This document shows, piece after piece, positions 12,064 through 24,136 of a DNA stretch of 64,000 bases (its first letter is position 1; each line of letters begins with the position of its first letter). The position numbers and the translations under genes are program-made. The DNA is from Cyclina sinensis (Eukaryota > Mollusca > Bivalvia > Venerida > Veneridae), in the NCBI GenBank assembly GCA_012932295.1, contig JAAONU010000023.1, positions 127,825 through 191,824 of the forward strand, written 5' to 3'. Below the pieces are notes generated by a model. It was given only the letters and a program-made list of their open reading frames with translations, was not told the origin of the DNA and made no database searches.

Positions 12064-12539
12064 TTCGCGAAAATGCGTTATATATCCAATTTAATTAATT
12101 CTTCTGAAAGAAAAGATTTATGGGTTATCTTTTTGGGAAATAAGATTAACAAGACAGTGAGAATCGAGAAATATTATTTAAACTTACAGCAAACAATTAG
12201 TTTTTCAATTTAATAACCGGGTTTTCATCTTTTTTGAGGTATAGAAGTGTGTCAATTTCTGATACATGCACCGGGATAATCACCGTGCTCTTCAATTGGA
12301 GGAAAACAGCCTGGACGGTGTTACTGTAGAAAAATAACACAAAGTGACAACCAGTAACACATGGGGGCAAGGGACCCCAAAATGAGCAATTTCTTAGGTT
12401 CGAGTGGCCGTGAACACTTTATTCAAATTATTTCAAAACATTCTAAATTAACAACACACCTATCACTCTAGATTATTAAAGAATAATAACAAACATTTAG
12501 GAAACTAAAAGTTTCTAGTCTTGAAAAGTTATCACGTGA

Positions 12540-15500
12540 TCCGATATACCTTCTCTGGGCATGCAAAAATTATAATTTCCATGGTCTAATAAACATTCTT
12601 TGAGCCAGTAATACAAAATTACCGTGGCTGAATTTACATTTAGAGAGCTGGTAAAAGGAATCACCATGGTCTAATATATCTTCTCTGAGCATACAAAAAT
12701 AATCACCGTGGTCAAATATACATTGTTTGAGCCAGTAAGAGAAATCACCGTGGTTTTATTTCCATTCAGTGAGCTGGAAAAAGTAATCACCATGGTTTTA
12801 ACTTACCTGAGCAATCAAAAGCAATCACCTGTGTCTAGTATAGTTTCCTTGAGCATTCAAAAGTAATCACCGTGGTCAAGTATACTTTCTTTGAGCATTC
12901 CAAAGTAATCACCGTGGACAAGTATTCTTTCTTTGAGCATTAAAAAGTAATCACCATGGCTTTAAACACCTTACCTGAGCAATCAAAAGTAATCACCGTG
13001 GACAAGTATACATTCTTTAAGCATTCAAAAGTAATCACCGTGGTCAAAAATTCTTTCTTTGAGCATTCAAAAGTAATCACCGTAGTCAAGTATGCTTGAT
13101 CTGAGCATTCAAATGTAATCACCATGGTCTAGAATACTTTCTCTGAGCATTCAGAAGTAATCGCCGTGGTCTATTGTACTTTCTTTGAGCATTCAAAAGT
13201 AATCACCGTGGTCTAGAATACTTTCTCTGAGCATTCAAAAGTAATCACCGTGGTCTAGTTTACTTTCTATGGGCAATCAAAAGTAATCACCGTGGTCTAG
13301 TATACTTTCTTTGAGAATTCCAAAGTTATCACCGTGGTCTAGAATACTTTCTTTGAACATTCAAAAGTAATCACCGTGGTCTAGAATATCTTTTTTGAGC
13401 ATTCAAATGTAATCACCGTGGTCTAGAATACTTTCTCTGAGCATTCAAAGGTAATCACCGTGGTCTAGTTTACTTTCTATGGGCAATCAAAAGTAATCAC
13501 CGTGGTCTAGTATACTTTCTTCGAGCATTCCAAAGTAATCACCGTGGTCTAGTATACTTTGTTTGAGCTTTCCAAAGTAATCACTGTGGTCTAAAATACT
13601 TTCTATGAGCAATCAAAAGTAATCACCGTGGTCTAGAATACTTTCTATTAGCAATCAAAAGTAATCATCGTGGTCTTGAATACTTTCTCAGAGCATTCAA
13701 AAGTAATCACCGTGGTCTAGTATACTTTCTCTGAGTATTCAAAAGTAATCACCATGGTCCAGTTTACTTTCTATGGGCATTTAAAAGTAATCACCGTGGT
13801 CTTGAATACTTTCTCTGAGCATTCAAAGTAATCACCGTGGTCTAGTTTACTTTCTATGGGCAATCAATAGTAATCACCGTGGTCTAGTATACTTTCTTCG
13901 AGCATTCCAAAGTAATAACAGTGGTCTAGAATACTTTCTCTGAGCATTCCAAAAGTAATCACCGTGGTCTATTGTACTTTCTTTGAGCATTCAAAAGTAA
14001 TCACCGTGGTCTAGAATACTTTCTATGAGCAATCAAAAGTAATCACTGTGGTCTAGTATACTTTCTTTGAACATTCAAAAGTAATCACCGTGGTCTAGAA
14101 TACCTTTTTTGAGCATTCAAATGTAATCACCGTGGTCTAGAATACTTTCTTTGAGCAATCAAAAGTAATCATCATGGTCTTGAATACTTTCTCAGAGCAT
14201 TCAAAAGTAATCACCGTGGTCTAGTATACTTTCTTCGAGCATTCCAAAGTAATCACCGTGGTCTAGTATACTTTCTTTGAGCATTCCAAAGTAATCACTG
14301 TGGTTTAGTGTACTTTCTTTGGGCATTCAAAAGTAATCACCGTGGTCTAGAATACTTTCTCTGGGCAAACATAAGTAATCACCGTGGTCTAGTATACATT
14401 CTTCGGGCATTCCGAAGTAATCACCGGGGTCTAGAATACTTTCCCTGAGCAATCAAAAGTAATCACCGTGTTCTAGAATACTTTGTATGAGCATTCAAAA
14501 GTAATCAACGTGGTCTAGAATATTTTCTATGGTCAATCAAAAGTAATCATCGTTGTCAAGAATACTTTCTTTGAGCAATCAAGAGTAATCACCGTGGTCT
14601 AGAATACTTTCTATGAGCAGTCTTAAGTAATCACCGTGGTCTAGAAAACTTTCTATAACAAATCAAAAGTAATCACCGTGGTCCAGTTTACTTTCTCTGA
14701 GCATTCAAAAGTAATCACCGTGGTCTAGCATACTTTCTTCGAGCATTCCAAAGTAATCACAGTGGTCTAGAATACTTTCTCTGAGCATTCAAAAGTAATC
14801 ACCGTGGTTTAGTATACTTTCTATGGGCAATCAAAAGTAATCACCGTGGTCTAGTATACTTTCTTTGAGCATTCCAAAGTAATCACCGTGGTCTAGTATA
14901 CTTTCTTTGAGCATTCAGAAGTAATCACTGTGGTCTAGTGTACTTTCTTTGAGCATTAAAAAGTAATCACCGTGGTCTAGAATACTTTCTATGAGCAATA
15001 AAAAAGTAACCATCGTGGTCAAGAATACTTTCTCAGAGCATTCAAAAGTAATCACCGTGGTCTAGTATACTTTCTCTGAGCATTCAAAAGTGATCACCAT
15101 GGTCCACTTTACTTTCTATGGGCATTCAAAAGTAATCACCGTGGTCTAAAATACTTTCTCTGAGCATTCAAAAGTAATTACCGTGGTCTAGTGTACTTTC
15201 TATGGGCAATCAAAAGTAATTATCGTGGTCTAGTATACTTACTTCGAGCATTCCAAAGTAATTACCGTGGTCTAGAATACTTTCTCTGAGCATTCAAAAG
15301 TAATCACCGTGCTTTAGTATACTTTCTATGGGCAATCAAAAGTAACCACCGTGGTCTATTATACTTTCTTCGAGCATTCCAAAGTAATCACCGTGGTCTA
15401 GTATACTTTCTTTGAGCATTCCAAAGTAAACACTGTGGTCTAGTGTACTTTCTTTCAGCATTAAAAAGTAATCACCGTGGTCTAGAATACTTTCTATGAG

Positions 15501-15553
15501 CAATCAAAAGTAATCACCGTGGTCTAGAATACTTTCTCAGAGCATTCAAAAGT
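12540..15553 (+). repeat. 42-bp satellite, left arm (forward orientation)
   Basis: About 70 units with consensus AAAAGTAATCACCGTGGTCT followed by AGAATACTTTCTCTGAGCATTC. Units fall into sub-types: AGTTTACTTTCTATGGGCAATC, AGTATACTTTCTTCGAGCATTCC and AATACTTTCTCTGAGC. The same order of sub-types recurs near 13,210, 13,420, 13,810 and 15,160, which indicates higher-order amplification. Units near the outer end (12,550-12,800) are the most diverged. Confidence 0.95.
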
Positions 15554-17520
15554 ATGCTCAGAGAACGTATACTAGAACACGGGTATATTTTACCATGATT
15601 ATAACTTTTGAATGCTCATAGAAAATATTCTAGACCACGGTACGTGATTACTTTTGAATGCTCAGAGAGAGTATTCCAGACAACGAAGATTACTTTTGAA
15701 TGCACAGAGAACGTTATTTGATTACGGTGATTACTTTTGAATGCTCAGAGAAAGTATACTAGACCACGGTGATTACTTTTGAATACTCAGACAAAGTATT
15801 CTTGGCCACGGTGATTACTTTTGAATGCTCAGAGAAAGTGTATTTGTCTACGGTGATTACTATTTAAGGCTCGGGAAGGTATACTAGACCACGGTGATTA
15901 CTTTTGAATGCTCAGAGAACGTATATTTGACTACGGTGATTACTTTTTAAGGCTCAGGGAAGGTATACTAGACCACGGTGATGACTTTTGAATGCTCACA
16001 GAAAGGATATTAGACAAGGGTGATTATTTTTGAATGCTCAGAGAAAGGATATTAGACAATGGTGATTACTTTTGAATGCTCAAAGAATGTATATTAGAAC
16101 ACGGTTAGGACTTTTGAATGCTCAGAGAAAGTAAAATAGACCACGGTGATTACTTTTGATTGCTCAAAGAACGTAATATTAGACAACGGTAATTACTTTT
16201 GAATGCTCAATAAAGGTATACTACACCGCGGTGATTACATTTGAATGCTCAGAGAACGTTTACAAGACAACGGTGATTACCTTTGAATGCTCAGAAAAAG
16301 TATTCTTGTCCAAGGTGATTCCATTTCAATGCTCAGAAAAAGTATACTAGACCACGGTGATTACTTTTAAATGCTCAGAGAAAGTATTCTAGACCACAGT
16401 GATTACTTTTAAATGCTCAGAGAAAGTATAATAGACCACGGTGATTACTTTTAAATGCTCAGAGAAAGTATACTAGACCAAGGTGATAAATTTTGAATGC
16501 TCAGAGGAAGTAGACTAGTCCACGATGATTACTTTTAAATGCTCAGAGAAAGTATTCTAGACCACGGTGATTACTTTTAAATGCTCAGAGAAAGTATATT
16601 AGACCACGGTGATTACTTTTAAATGCTCAGAGAAAGTATTCTAGACCACGGTGATTACTTTTAAATGCTCAGAGAAAGTAGACTAGTCCACGGTGATTAC
16701 TTTTGAATTCTCAGAGAAAGTATACTAGACGACGGTGATTACTTTTAAATGCTAAGAGAGAGTATTCTAGACCAAGGTGATTACTTCTGAATACTCGGAC
16801 AAAGTATTCTTCGCCACGGTGATTACTTTTAAATGCTCAGAGAAAGTATTCTTGACCACGGTGATTACTTTTAAATGCTCAGAGAAAGTATATTTGACTA
16901 CGTTGATTACTATTTAAGTCTCGGGGAAGGTAAACTAGACCACGGTGATTACTTTTGAATGCTCAGAGAACGTATATTTGACAACGGTGATTACTATTTA
17001 AGTCTCGGGGAAGGTAAACTAGACCACGGTGATTACTTTTGAATGCTCAGAGAACGTATATTTGACTACGGTGATTACTTTTTAGGGCTCAGGGAAGGTA
17101 TACTAGACCACGGTGATGACTTTTGAATGCTCAGAGAAAGCATATTAATAAGACAACGGTGATTACTTTTGAATGCTCAAAGAATGTATACTATTACTAG
17201 ACCACGGTGATTACTTTTGTTTGCTTAGATAAGGTATATAAAACCATGGTGATTACTTTTTCCAGCTTACTGAATGGAAATAAAACCACGGTGGCTACTC
17301 TTACTGGCTCAAACAATGCATATTAGACCACGGTGATTATTTTTGTATGCTCAGAGAAGATATATTAGACCATTGGTGATTCCTTTTACCAGCTCACTAA
17401 CTGGAAATTCAGCCACGATAATTTTGTATTACTGGCTCAAAGAATGTTTATTAGACCATGGAAATTATTATTTTGGAATGCCCAGAGAGAGTATATCGGA
17501 CCACGGTGATAACTTTTCAA
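15554..17520 (-). repeat. 42-bp satellite, right arm (inverted orientation)
   Basis: About 46 units of the same monomer read on the opposite strand (ACCACGGTGATTACTTTTGA then ATGCTCAGAGAAAGTATACT). The right arm has its own sub-types, for example GGCTCGGGGAAGGTA and TTTAAATGCTCAGAGAAAG, repeated near 15,850, 15,935, 16,910 and 17,000. The arms therefore kept evolving separately after the inversion. Confidence 0.95.
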
Positions 17521-17710
17521 GAATAGAAACTTTTATTTTCTTAAATATTTAAGCCACTCGAACCTAAAATATTGCTCATTTTCGGTCCCTTGCCCTCTTA
17601 TGTTACTGGTTGTCACTTTTCTACAGTAACACCGTCCAGGCTGTTTTCCTCCAATTGAAGAGCACGGTGATTATCCCGGTGCATGTATCAGAAATTGACA
17701 CACTTCTATA

Positions 17711-19230
17711 TCTCTCTTTTTTTGTTTTTTGTACGGCGCAAGCGTATAAACTCAAATGTGTGAAAAAACTTTTTCTGCGCAACCTCCATGCAGCGGTTAC
17801 TTCCCTTTCACGCGGCAGGCATGTAGTGTTGACGGTGTTTTCCCAAATTTACTTCTTTTAGTTTATAACTTCCAGACATGTAAAATCGATGTGTTTCCCA
17901 TTGTCAGTAAGAAGAAAAAGTCTGTGAAAACGTTGAATGCATATTCATATAGCTGGAAATGAGCTAAAAATACGGGAGATCACTGAGAAGAGATTAGGCA
18001 TTAACCCGTGCCAACAGTGAACTTTTTCCGAGGAATAAAGGAGAGATCACTGCGAGGAGATTCTGCGTAGATTCTTAAAACATTATTTCTTTTTTGTGCT
18101 GGATGAAAACTTAATTGGTTGGTTTATTTGTTACTCATTTAATCAGATTAGGCAGTTAATCAAGTTCTTCACCAACAGCGCAGTAGGCAGCAATATTTCT
18201 TGACTTCTGCAGATTTCTCTCTCTCTCTTTTTTGTAAATCTGTAAAAGTTTGCATCCCTGTAATATAAATAATAATGTCCTGTTTATTTATATCGTATTG
18301 TGACAAAATAATGTACTTGTATAAAACCATGAATACTTGAATGTTTTACACGGCAAACACATGCAGACAGACAGACGAACAGAACCAAACAATAGAGACG
18401 TTAGTTGTGTTATTTATTTTCTATTTTTCTTTCTTTTCTCTTTCTATATTTTGTTTAGTACCCGTCACATGATCATATCCCCTAATTGCTCTTGTACTTG
18501 TTTTATTTATGTATTCGTTTCTTGTTTGTATTGCTAAAGGGAAGGGCAGTCTCTAATGTTGTCAGAACTTGTTGTCCAACCCTTCTGCCCTTTGCTATTA
18601 ATTGAAGTTATGTGTGTATGTATAATATTATATCGCAAAGAGCAATAAAATATGATTAAACTATTTCTTGGCTCTTAAAACACCTAGGTTTTTTTTTCAT
18701 TTCTCAAGATATTTTTTTTTTCAAATTCTCGTCTAAACAAGCTCATCTAAACAAAACGAGAAGGTATTTTCTATCACTCACAGTCGTCATGAGTATCTGT
18801 GTGAAGCTTCTACTTTGAGAGTGAGCACCGTTTTGAAAATAGATAGATAGATAAATAAATAAATGAATAAATAAAACATCATTTCAGCCCTCTTCTTCAT
18901 CATTCTTCTACACAATATAAATTATCGCACACTCTCCCTAACCATTCGTCTAAAATAAGGTCATATAAAAAGAAAAGCCATTTAACTGATAATGAACCAA
19001 AGTCAGCTTATTTACTTCACCACTTTGCAATTTTAACCACTGTCCTTTATCTTCCATACTTTTCGCTCAGCTCAGATAGTTTAAACTCTCTGGTCCTTTA
19101 ACAGATATTGCCTTAGATGGACAAACTCGAAGATAAAAGATAGATAGCGCATACTAACTCAAGGCCAACTTAAAGGCAATTATAGGACACATATTTATTT
19201 GCACGTTCACTTAAGGAATTATTAACAAGA
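17711..19230. other. Intergenic spacer upstream of SORD, with a possible transcript or retroelement 3' end
   Basis: The spacer is AT-rich. A plus-strand AATAAA lies at 18,645 after a GGGCAG/CTGCCC hairpin (about 18,540-18,595), a layout seen at LINE 3' ends and mRNA ends, but no upstream coding sequence was recognised. A GATA/AATA simple repeat occupies 18,838-18,880. The SORD promoter must lie within the last few hundred bases; no clear TATA box was found. Confidence 0.4.
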
Positions 19231-22200
19231 ATGGCGGATTACAATTTATCAGCTGTTCTTTATAAGAAGCTTGACCTGCGTTTGGTAAGGTTTTTTTGTC
19301 TTCACTTTAAATGCACGCATCATTATAACTCTATACCTAAATACATGTACCACAATTTACTTCCTTAATTTCAAGCAACGATTATGAAAATGTTAGAAAG
19401 TATGAGAACCACATTCAAATATTTGAAATAATTTAACATTCTTATATGCAGTACAAGCTGTTTCACAAATATCCACGAAATTTAGTTATCAGTTTATCTA
19501 ACCGAGGCCACTGAAACGAAGACCCTAGATTCAACGAAGGTCATAAAAAGACACCATATATTGATATAAATAGCTATATTTTGAAAAACTATAGTTTTTT
19601 GTTGCCTAACAGGAAGAAAGGCCAGTACCGGAACCCGGAAAAGGAGGTTTGTGTAGTTTCCATAACAACAATTTTATCACAGTTTTAACGGGACAATGAA
19701 TCTTAATGAGAATTCGATATAACTAATAAATAGAGACGTAAAATATCATGCTGGAAATAACATCATATGGATATAGTATAATTTTGTAACATGTAGTATT
19801 GGTTATTACGTGTCAAAATAACATGATACTTGTGAAAAAATAACACTTAATAACTTAAATAACTTAATACTGGTAAGTTACAGTAATTATATACTGTAAA
19901 AAATGTGTAGTTCATGAAACTAATGACATTTTTATGTTTTGTTTTGGTTTTGTTTGTTTGTTTGTTGTTGTTGTTTTTGTTGAAATTCTAAGAAGGTTCT
20001 TACAGAGGTTCAGCTATGCATGCAGAAAGTCGGGATCTGTGGTTCAGACGTGCATTACTGGCAGCATGGTCGTATCGGGGACCGTTTCGTGGTCACAGGA
20101 CCAATGCTGTTAGGTCACGAGTGCAGTGCCGTTGTGAGCAAAGTTGGAGAAGGTGTTAAACATCTTAAAGTTGGTAAGTACTTCTTTGCGTTCAGACTAA
20201 ATATAAGCTGGTCAATATTTGTTGTATGAGTTTTTGCAAAGGTCAGGATTTAGTTAGAAACTGGCAGTTAAACTTCTTTTAATTAACGGATGAAGACGAC
20301 ATGGGGATGAAGGCGACATGCCACAAACCGATAAGTCTAACAATTTACGACACTTTTCTATTAAGTTGTAGAAGTCACCTTTTCTACACGTTGTAATAAA
20401 TATTATAAGGAGAACTCTGATATATAAGTTAAGCATCTGAACACATAAAAAGCGTTTGTGAACAAGGGAGACATATGATATAGAACGAAAGGAGAAGGAA
20501 GCAGATCGTAATGGATCTTTAGAACATTGTAACCATGAAAGAAAAGGACAGTACGCAACATATTCAAACAAAAACATTAAGAAAAAACAGTTCTAAATTG
20601 AAAAAAGGCAAACTTACAATCTACACATATTGTTAAATGTTTTGTTATATAGTAAAGAGTAACAGTGGCTAATAGTGTTACAGCTACTTATAAACGTGTT
20701 TAGGGGACCGAGTCGCTGTAGAACCTCATGGGGTATGTAGAATATGTGATGCATGTAAGGGTGGGCGGTATAACCTGTGTCCAAATGTGTTCTTCCTGGC
20801 GACGCCTCCAGACAGCGGTGCTCTGGCTAGATTCCATGTGCATGGAGCTGACTTTGTCTTCAAGTATGTATTCTTATTTCATTGGCAGTCTGTAAACTTG
20901 TTTCTCACGTGCAATGTCCCAGTAACTAATTACTTCGTTAATTTACTGCTAACAAGTCATACCAGTAGTCGGAAACATTAGTTAATCCTCATTCATGCGA
21001 GGAAAGTATATGCATAAAAGAAACAGAAATCCTATATCAATGCCTTTAAAAGTTGGCAAGCTGAAGATAGAGGTCAATTAAATACAGCTTGAAAGATAGA
21101 CACAAGCACTGTCATTATATTAAGTATTTTTAAAACATAATGACATATTTTACTTATAACTTGCAATTTGTGATACTTATTGAGGCTACCAGATAACGTG
21201 AGTTTTGAAGAAGGCGCCTTAATCGAACCATTGTCAGTTGGCCTTCACGCCTGCCGCCGCGCTAGACTCTCTCTGGGCCACAAGGTGTTGGTGTGTGGGG
21301 CTGGGCCTATTGGACTCTGTGCCATGTTGTCGGCCAAGGCCTTCGGAGCAGCTGCAGTATGTGTGACAGGTATATTAAGTGAAAAAGAGATATCTACATG
21401 TGTGTGTGTGGGGGGGGGGGGGGGGGGGAGGGGGGCTGTGGGTGGATCAGTTGTCCAGTGATAACAGGCAGTACTTCTAATCTGAGAGTAGCGAGTTCGC
21501 TCCTCCAATGATGTTACCAAATAAGTTTCAGTTTAGATGTCATGCGGAGGTCCCATATATCAGTACTGTACACTAAGCATGTGAAAGAAGAAAGAGTTTC
21601 TCTGAAACTGGATGCTTTCCGTATATTACACTATTCCCCACAACCTAAATGTATATTTTAAAACTATTCAGGGTGCGTCGGCTATATACGGGCACGGGCG
21701 ATAAATTGACTCAGAAAGATAGGTCAATATTTGTCTCGCTTATTTTAATACTGCTGTCCTCGCCTTTTTGCAATCTTGGTAGTACATCATAAAGAAATGT
21801 ATCTCCAATGTTCCAGCGAATATAGAGCTGAATAAGTTGTATTCACTGCATTCCAAATAACTACCTGCAATCATTTAATATATACTTGTTGTGAATTCGT
21901 CATATCCATATATAAAATGCATATAAAAAGAAAGAAACGGGGCAATGTACAATAATATATATAGTATAAAAAGGAAATTATTGCTTTCCTAAAAGAAATA
22001 ATTTGCATAAATGTCCGCCTCTTGAATACCGACAGAGACCGTCGAAATTGTGTTGAATTTTCTGCATTTTGCACATAATTCCAACTTTTCAGATATTGAT
22101 GCAGCTAGACTAGACTTTGCACGAAAGGTTGGAGCAACACATACTGTACTGATAGAGGAAGATGCCAGCGAAGAAGATATTGCTAAGAAAGTTGCAGAAG

Positions 22201-23460
22201 AAATTGGCGGCGCTCCGGACAGAACTATTGAGTGCAGCGGAGCACAGTTCTCAGTTAATCTTGGAGTTATCGTACGTCTGTCAATATTATCTTAAACTAA
22301 TTCCAATTGGTTGATCTGAAGCCGTAGGGAGCTAACCAACATTCTAATCAAAACTGAGTTACCTGTTCCTGGGCGCTATCTTGTTCATATTAAGCTGAAT
22401 ATTTCAGACATGAAAAGTTTTGTTTTTTACAATACTTATTTAAATGCAAGAACTAAGTAATTAATGCCCTTTTACATTTTGTCTCGCCAGAGAAATCCAA
22501 CCATGTCTATTAACTTATAATGACAGTTTGAAATAGTTCTGTCCTGTGTACTTGAAAAAAGGCTTATCTCGATTTTATGGCGGTATCCAGTTTAAGACTG
22601 CACTGAGTCGCTGAGTCTAGATTATAAATTTATAAACACTTAATGATTCAGTCACAATTAATTTAGAAGAACATTCGAATTTACACTTTATTTATTCAAG
22701 TGTAAAAATATATCATAGGCAACAAAACCAGGCGGAGTGTTTACAATTGTCGGCCATGGACCAAACAAGGTTGAATTTCCAGTTGTAAGCCTGGTCGCCA
22801 AGGAGATTGAGATTGTCGGCTCATTCAGATACATTAACACGTAAGTATTGATATACCATTTGTTGACGATTCTTTCATTCCCGTAATTTATTCTAGTTGC
22901 TGAAATTTTGGGAAATGCATATTAAATTCGATTATGCTAATAAATGTAGCCATTGGTGTTGCAACTAAGAATAAGTAAGTTTTACATAGAACTATATATC
23001 ATGAGCAAAACACTTGTCCCTTTTTGAACCCTTTGTTGAACTAGATTTTCTTTGCTGTATGTCATGCTTTTGAGCTGGTTCAAAATTTGATGATGGTTTC
23101 GCAATCAAGTTTTGTTAAATTTCCCAAGCTAAGAGAGATCCATCGATGGATCGATGGTCTAGCTTACACGACAGCCTGAGTTTTGATCATACGATTTTCC
23201 CACTTGTATTTATCTTTGCCATTCTTTTCTTTCATGTGTTAACACATTAAAAATCCTTTATAAAAAGCACACTGTCAGTAAAACTTACTTATTAAAATTG
23301 TTCTAGTTGGCAGACCGCAATCGACATGATATCTTGTGGGAAGATTAACGTGGCACCACTGGTAACACACAGATTTAATCTAGAGGAGACAATGCAGGCG
23401 TTCCATATGGCAAAGTCCGGTCAAGGGGTCAAAGTCATGATAGACTGTGCCAAGAAATAA
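19231..23460 (+). CDS. SORD: Sorbitol dehydrogenase (complete, 8 exons, 351 aa)
   Basis: Zinc-dependent NAD+-linked polyol dehydrogenase (cytosolic; sorbitol to fructose in the polyol pathway). Exons: 19231-19284, 19613-19646, 20006-20173, 20704-20863, 21185-21369, 22093-22271, 22719-22840 and 23307-23460. All are GT-AG and the phases join to 352 codons including TAA. Residues 1-135 form the GroES-like fold with catalytic zinc ligands Cys41, His67 and Glu68 (motifs [10 protein letters not shown] and GHE). Glu153 in ALIEPLSVG matches the active-site glutamate of human SORD. The Rossmann motif GAGPIG is at 177-182, and the acidic residue that selects NAD is Asp201, split across exons 5 and 6. 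Human SORD is 357 aa. Unlike human SORD, it keeps four cysteines at 97, 100, 103 and 111, typical of a structural zinc lobe. Intron 5 contains a G-run and a SINE. Possible poly(A) signals are at 23,524 (ATTAAA) and 23,893 (AATAAA). Confidence 0.97.
21410..21435 (+). repeat. TG then poly-G run in SORD intron 5
   Basis: A TG run passes into about 25 nearly uninterrupted G residues, starting 41 bases after the exon-5 donor. SINE family A begins immediately afterwards. Confidence 0.9.
21436..21710 (+). mobile_element. SINE family A copy in SORD intron 5
   Basis: The tRNA-like head includes TTGTCCAGTGATAACAGGC and a B-box-like GCGAGTTCGCTCCTCC. The shared body follows (GTACACTAAGCATGTGAAAG, CTCCCCACAACCTAAATG-like) and the end is TTCAGGGTGCGTCGG. 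The order matches the copies at 41,420 and 55,235. The 3' tail is degraded. Confidence 0.8.
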
Positions 23461-23924
23461 TAGAAGTATCATAAGCTCATTAGCTACTATAATTGATAAT
23501 GTACAGGATTTAGTCATGTTGGCATTAAAATGAAATAACTATTTCTTTATTGTTAATTGCGCACACAAGTAACATTTTCTCCATGTTTGTCTACACCTGT
23601 AGACTAGTCTCTGAATTTAGCAATCAAAGCCATATCTGAATGGCAGATTTGCTAAGCAACCTGAAAGGACTAGGCCTAGACCCCCATTCTCCGTAAGAAA
23701 TTGCCATGGTACTGATAATGGTTGGTAGCTGGAGTGAAAGACAAAAGCCCCTCGACCAAAAGGCCCTCAGCTGGTTAATAGAGAAATGACCAAAAGCCCT
23801 TCAATGTAAAGATTAACACATCAAAAAGACTGTGTTTTGCGGTATGTGCTTTTGTTTTATATGTTGTATGAAAAAGAGAGAAAATGTTTGAAAATAAAAT
23901 TGTGAAATTTGCTCCCTGTCTCTC

Positions 23925-24125
23925 TCTCTATTTGAGTTTATTTATCCTCGGTACGATACATGACTGACATCCCTGCAGAGATATAGCACTGATTCATAGG
24001 CTTCGTTTTAAAGTCTCATCCGAAAGACTATTAGTAATGTTAGTGGAGGAGCGGGGGATCGAACTCGGGACCCCTGGTTTACCAGTCCAGCGTGTCACCA
24101 CTGGACCCCATCCACTCCCGACTCC
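23925..24125 (-). mobile_element. SINE family A copy (minus strand)
   Basis: Read on the minus strand there is a tRNA-like head with GGTCCAGTGGTGACACGC and B-box GAGTTCGATCCCC, then CTCCACTAACATTACTAATAG, CTTTCGGATGAGACTTTAAA, GCAGGGATGTCAGTCATGTA and a final CGAGGATAAATAAACTCAA plus GA-rich tail. The central body is shorter than in other copies. Confidence 0.85.
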
Positions 24126-24136
24126 TTGTTTTTTTT

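Larger units (their letters stand above)
12240..17710. mobile_element. Giant palindromic satellite element (5.5 kb)
   Basis: The outer ends are inverted copies of about 170 bp of unique sequence: 12240-12410 reads TATAGAAGTGTGTC, TACATGCACCGGGATAATC, CAGCCTGGACGGTGTTACTG and TTAGGTTCGAGTGGC, and 17545-17710 is its reverse complement. Between them lies a 42-bp minisatellite that runs in one orientation to about 15,555 and in the opposite one after that. The arms are unequal (about 3.3 and 2.15 kb) and well diverged, so this is not a simple assembly mirror. The left arm has about 100 bp (around 12417-12520) without a counterpart on the right. No coding frame is present. The layout resembles Foldback/Galileo-type DNA transposons, whose terminal repeats carry tandem arrays, but the superfamily cannot be named. 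Confidence 0.9.

Noticed and set aside
12540..17520. CRISPR-like regular array
   Set aside because: The 42-bp units are continuous with no unique spacers, flip orientation once, and sit in an animal genome. This is a satellite.
12240..17710. Palindrome as an assembly artefact
   Set aside because: The arms differ in length, sub-type content and many point differences, and the terminal repeats also differ by several bases and indels. A mirror artefact would be near-identical. Long reads should still confirm it.
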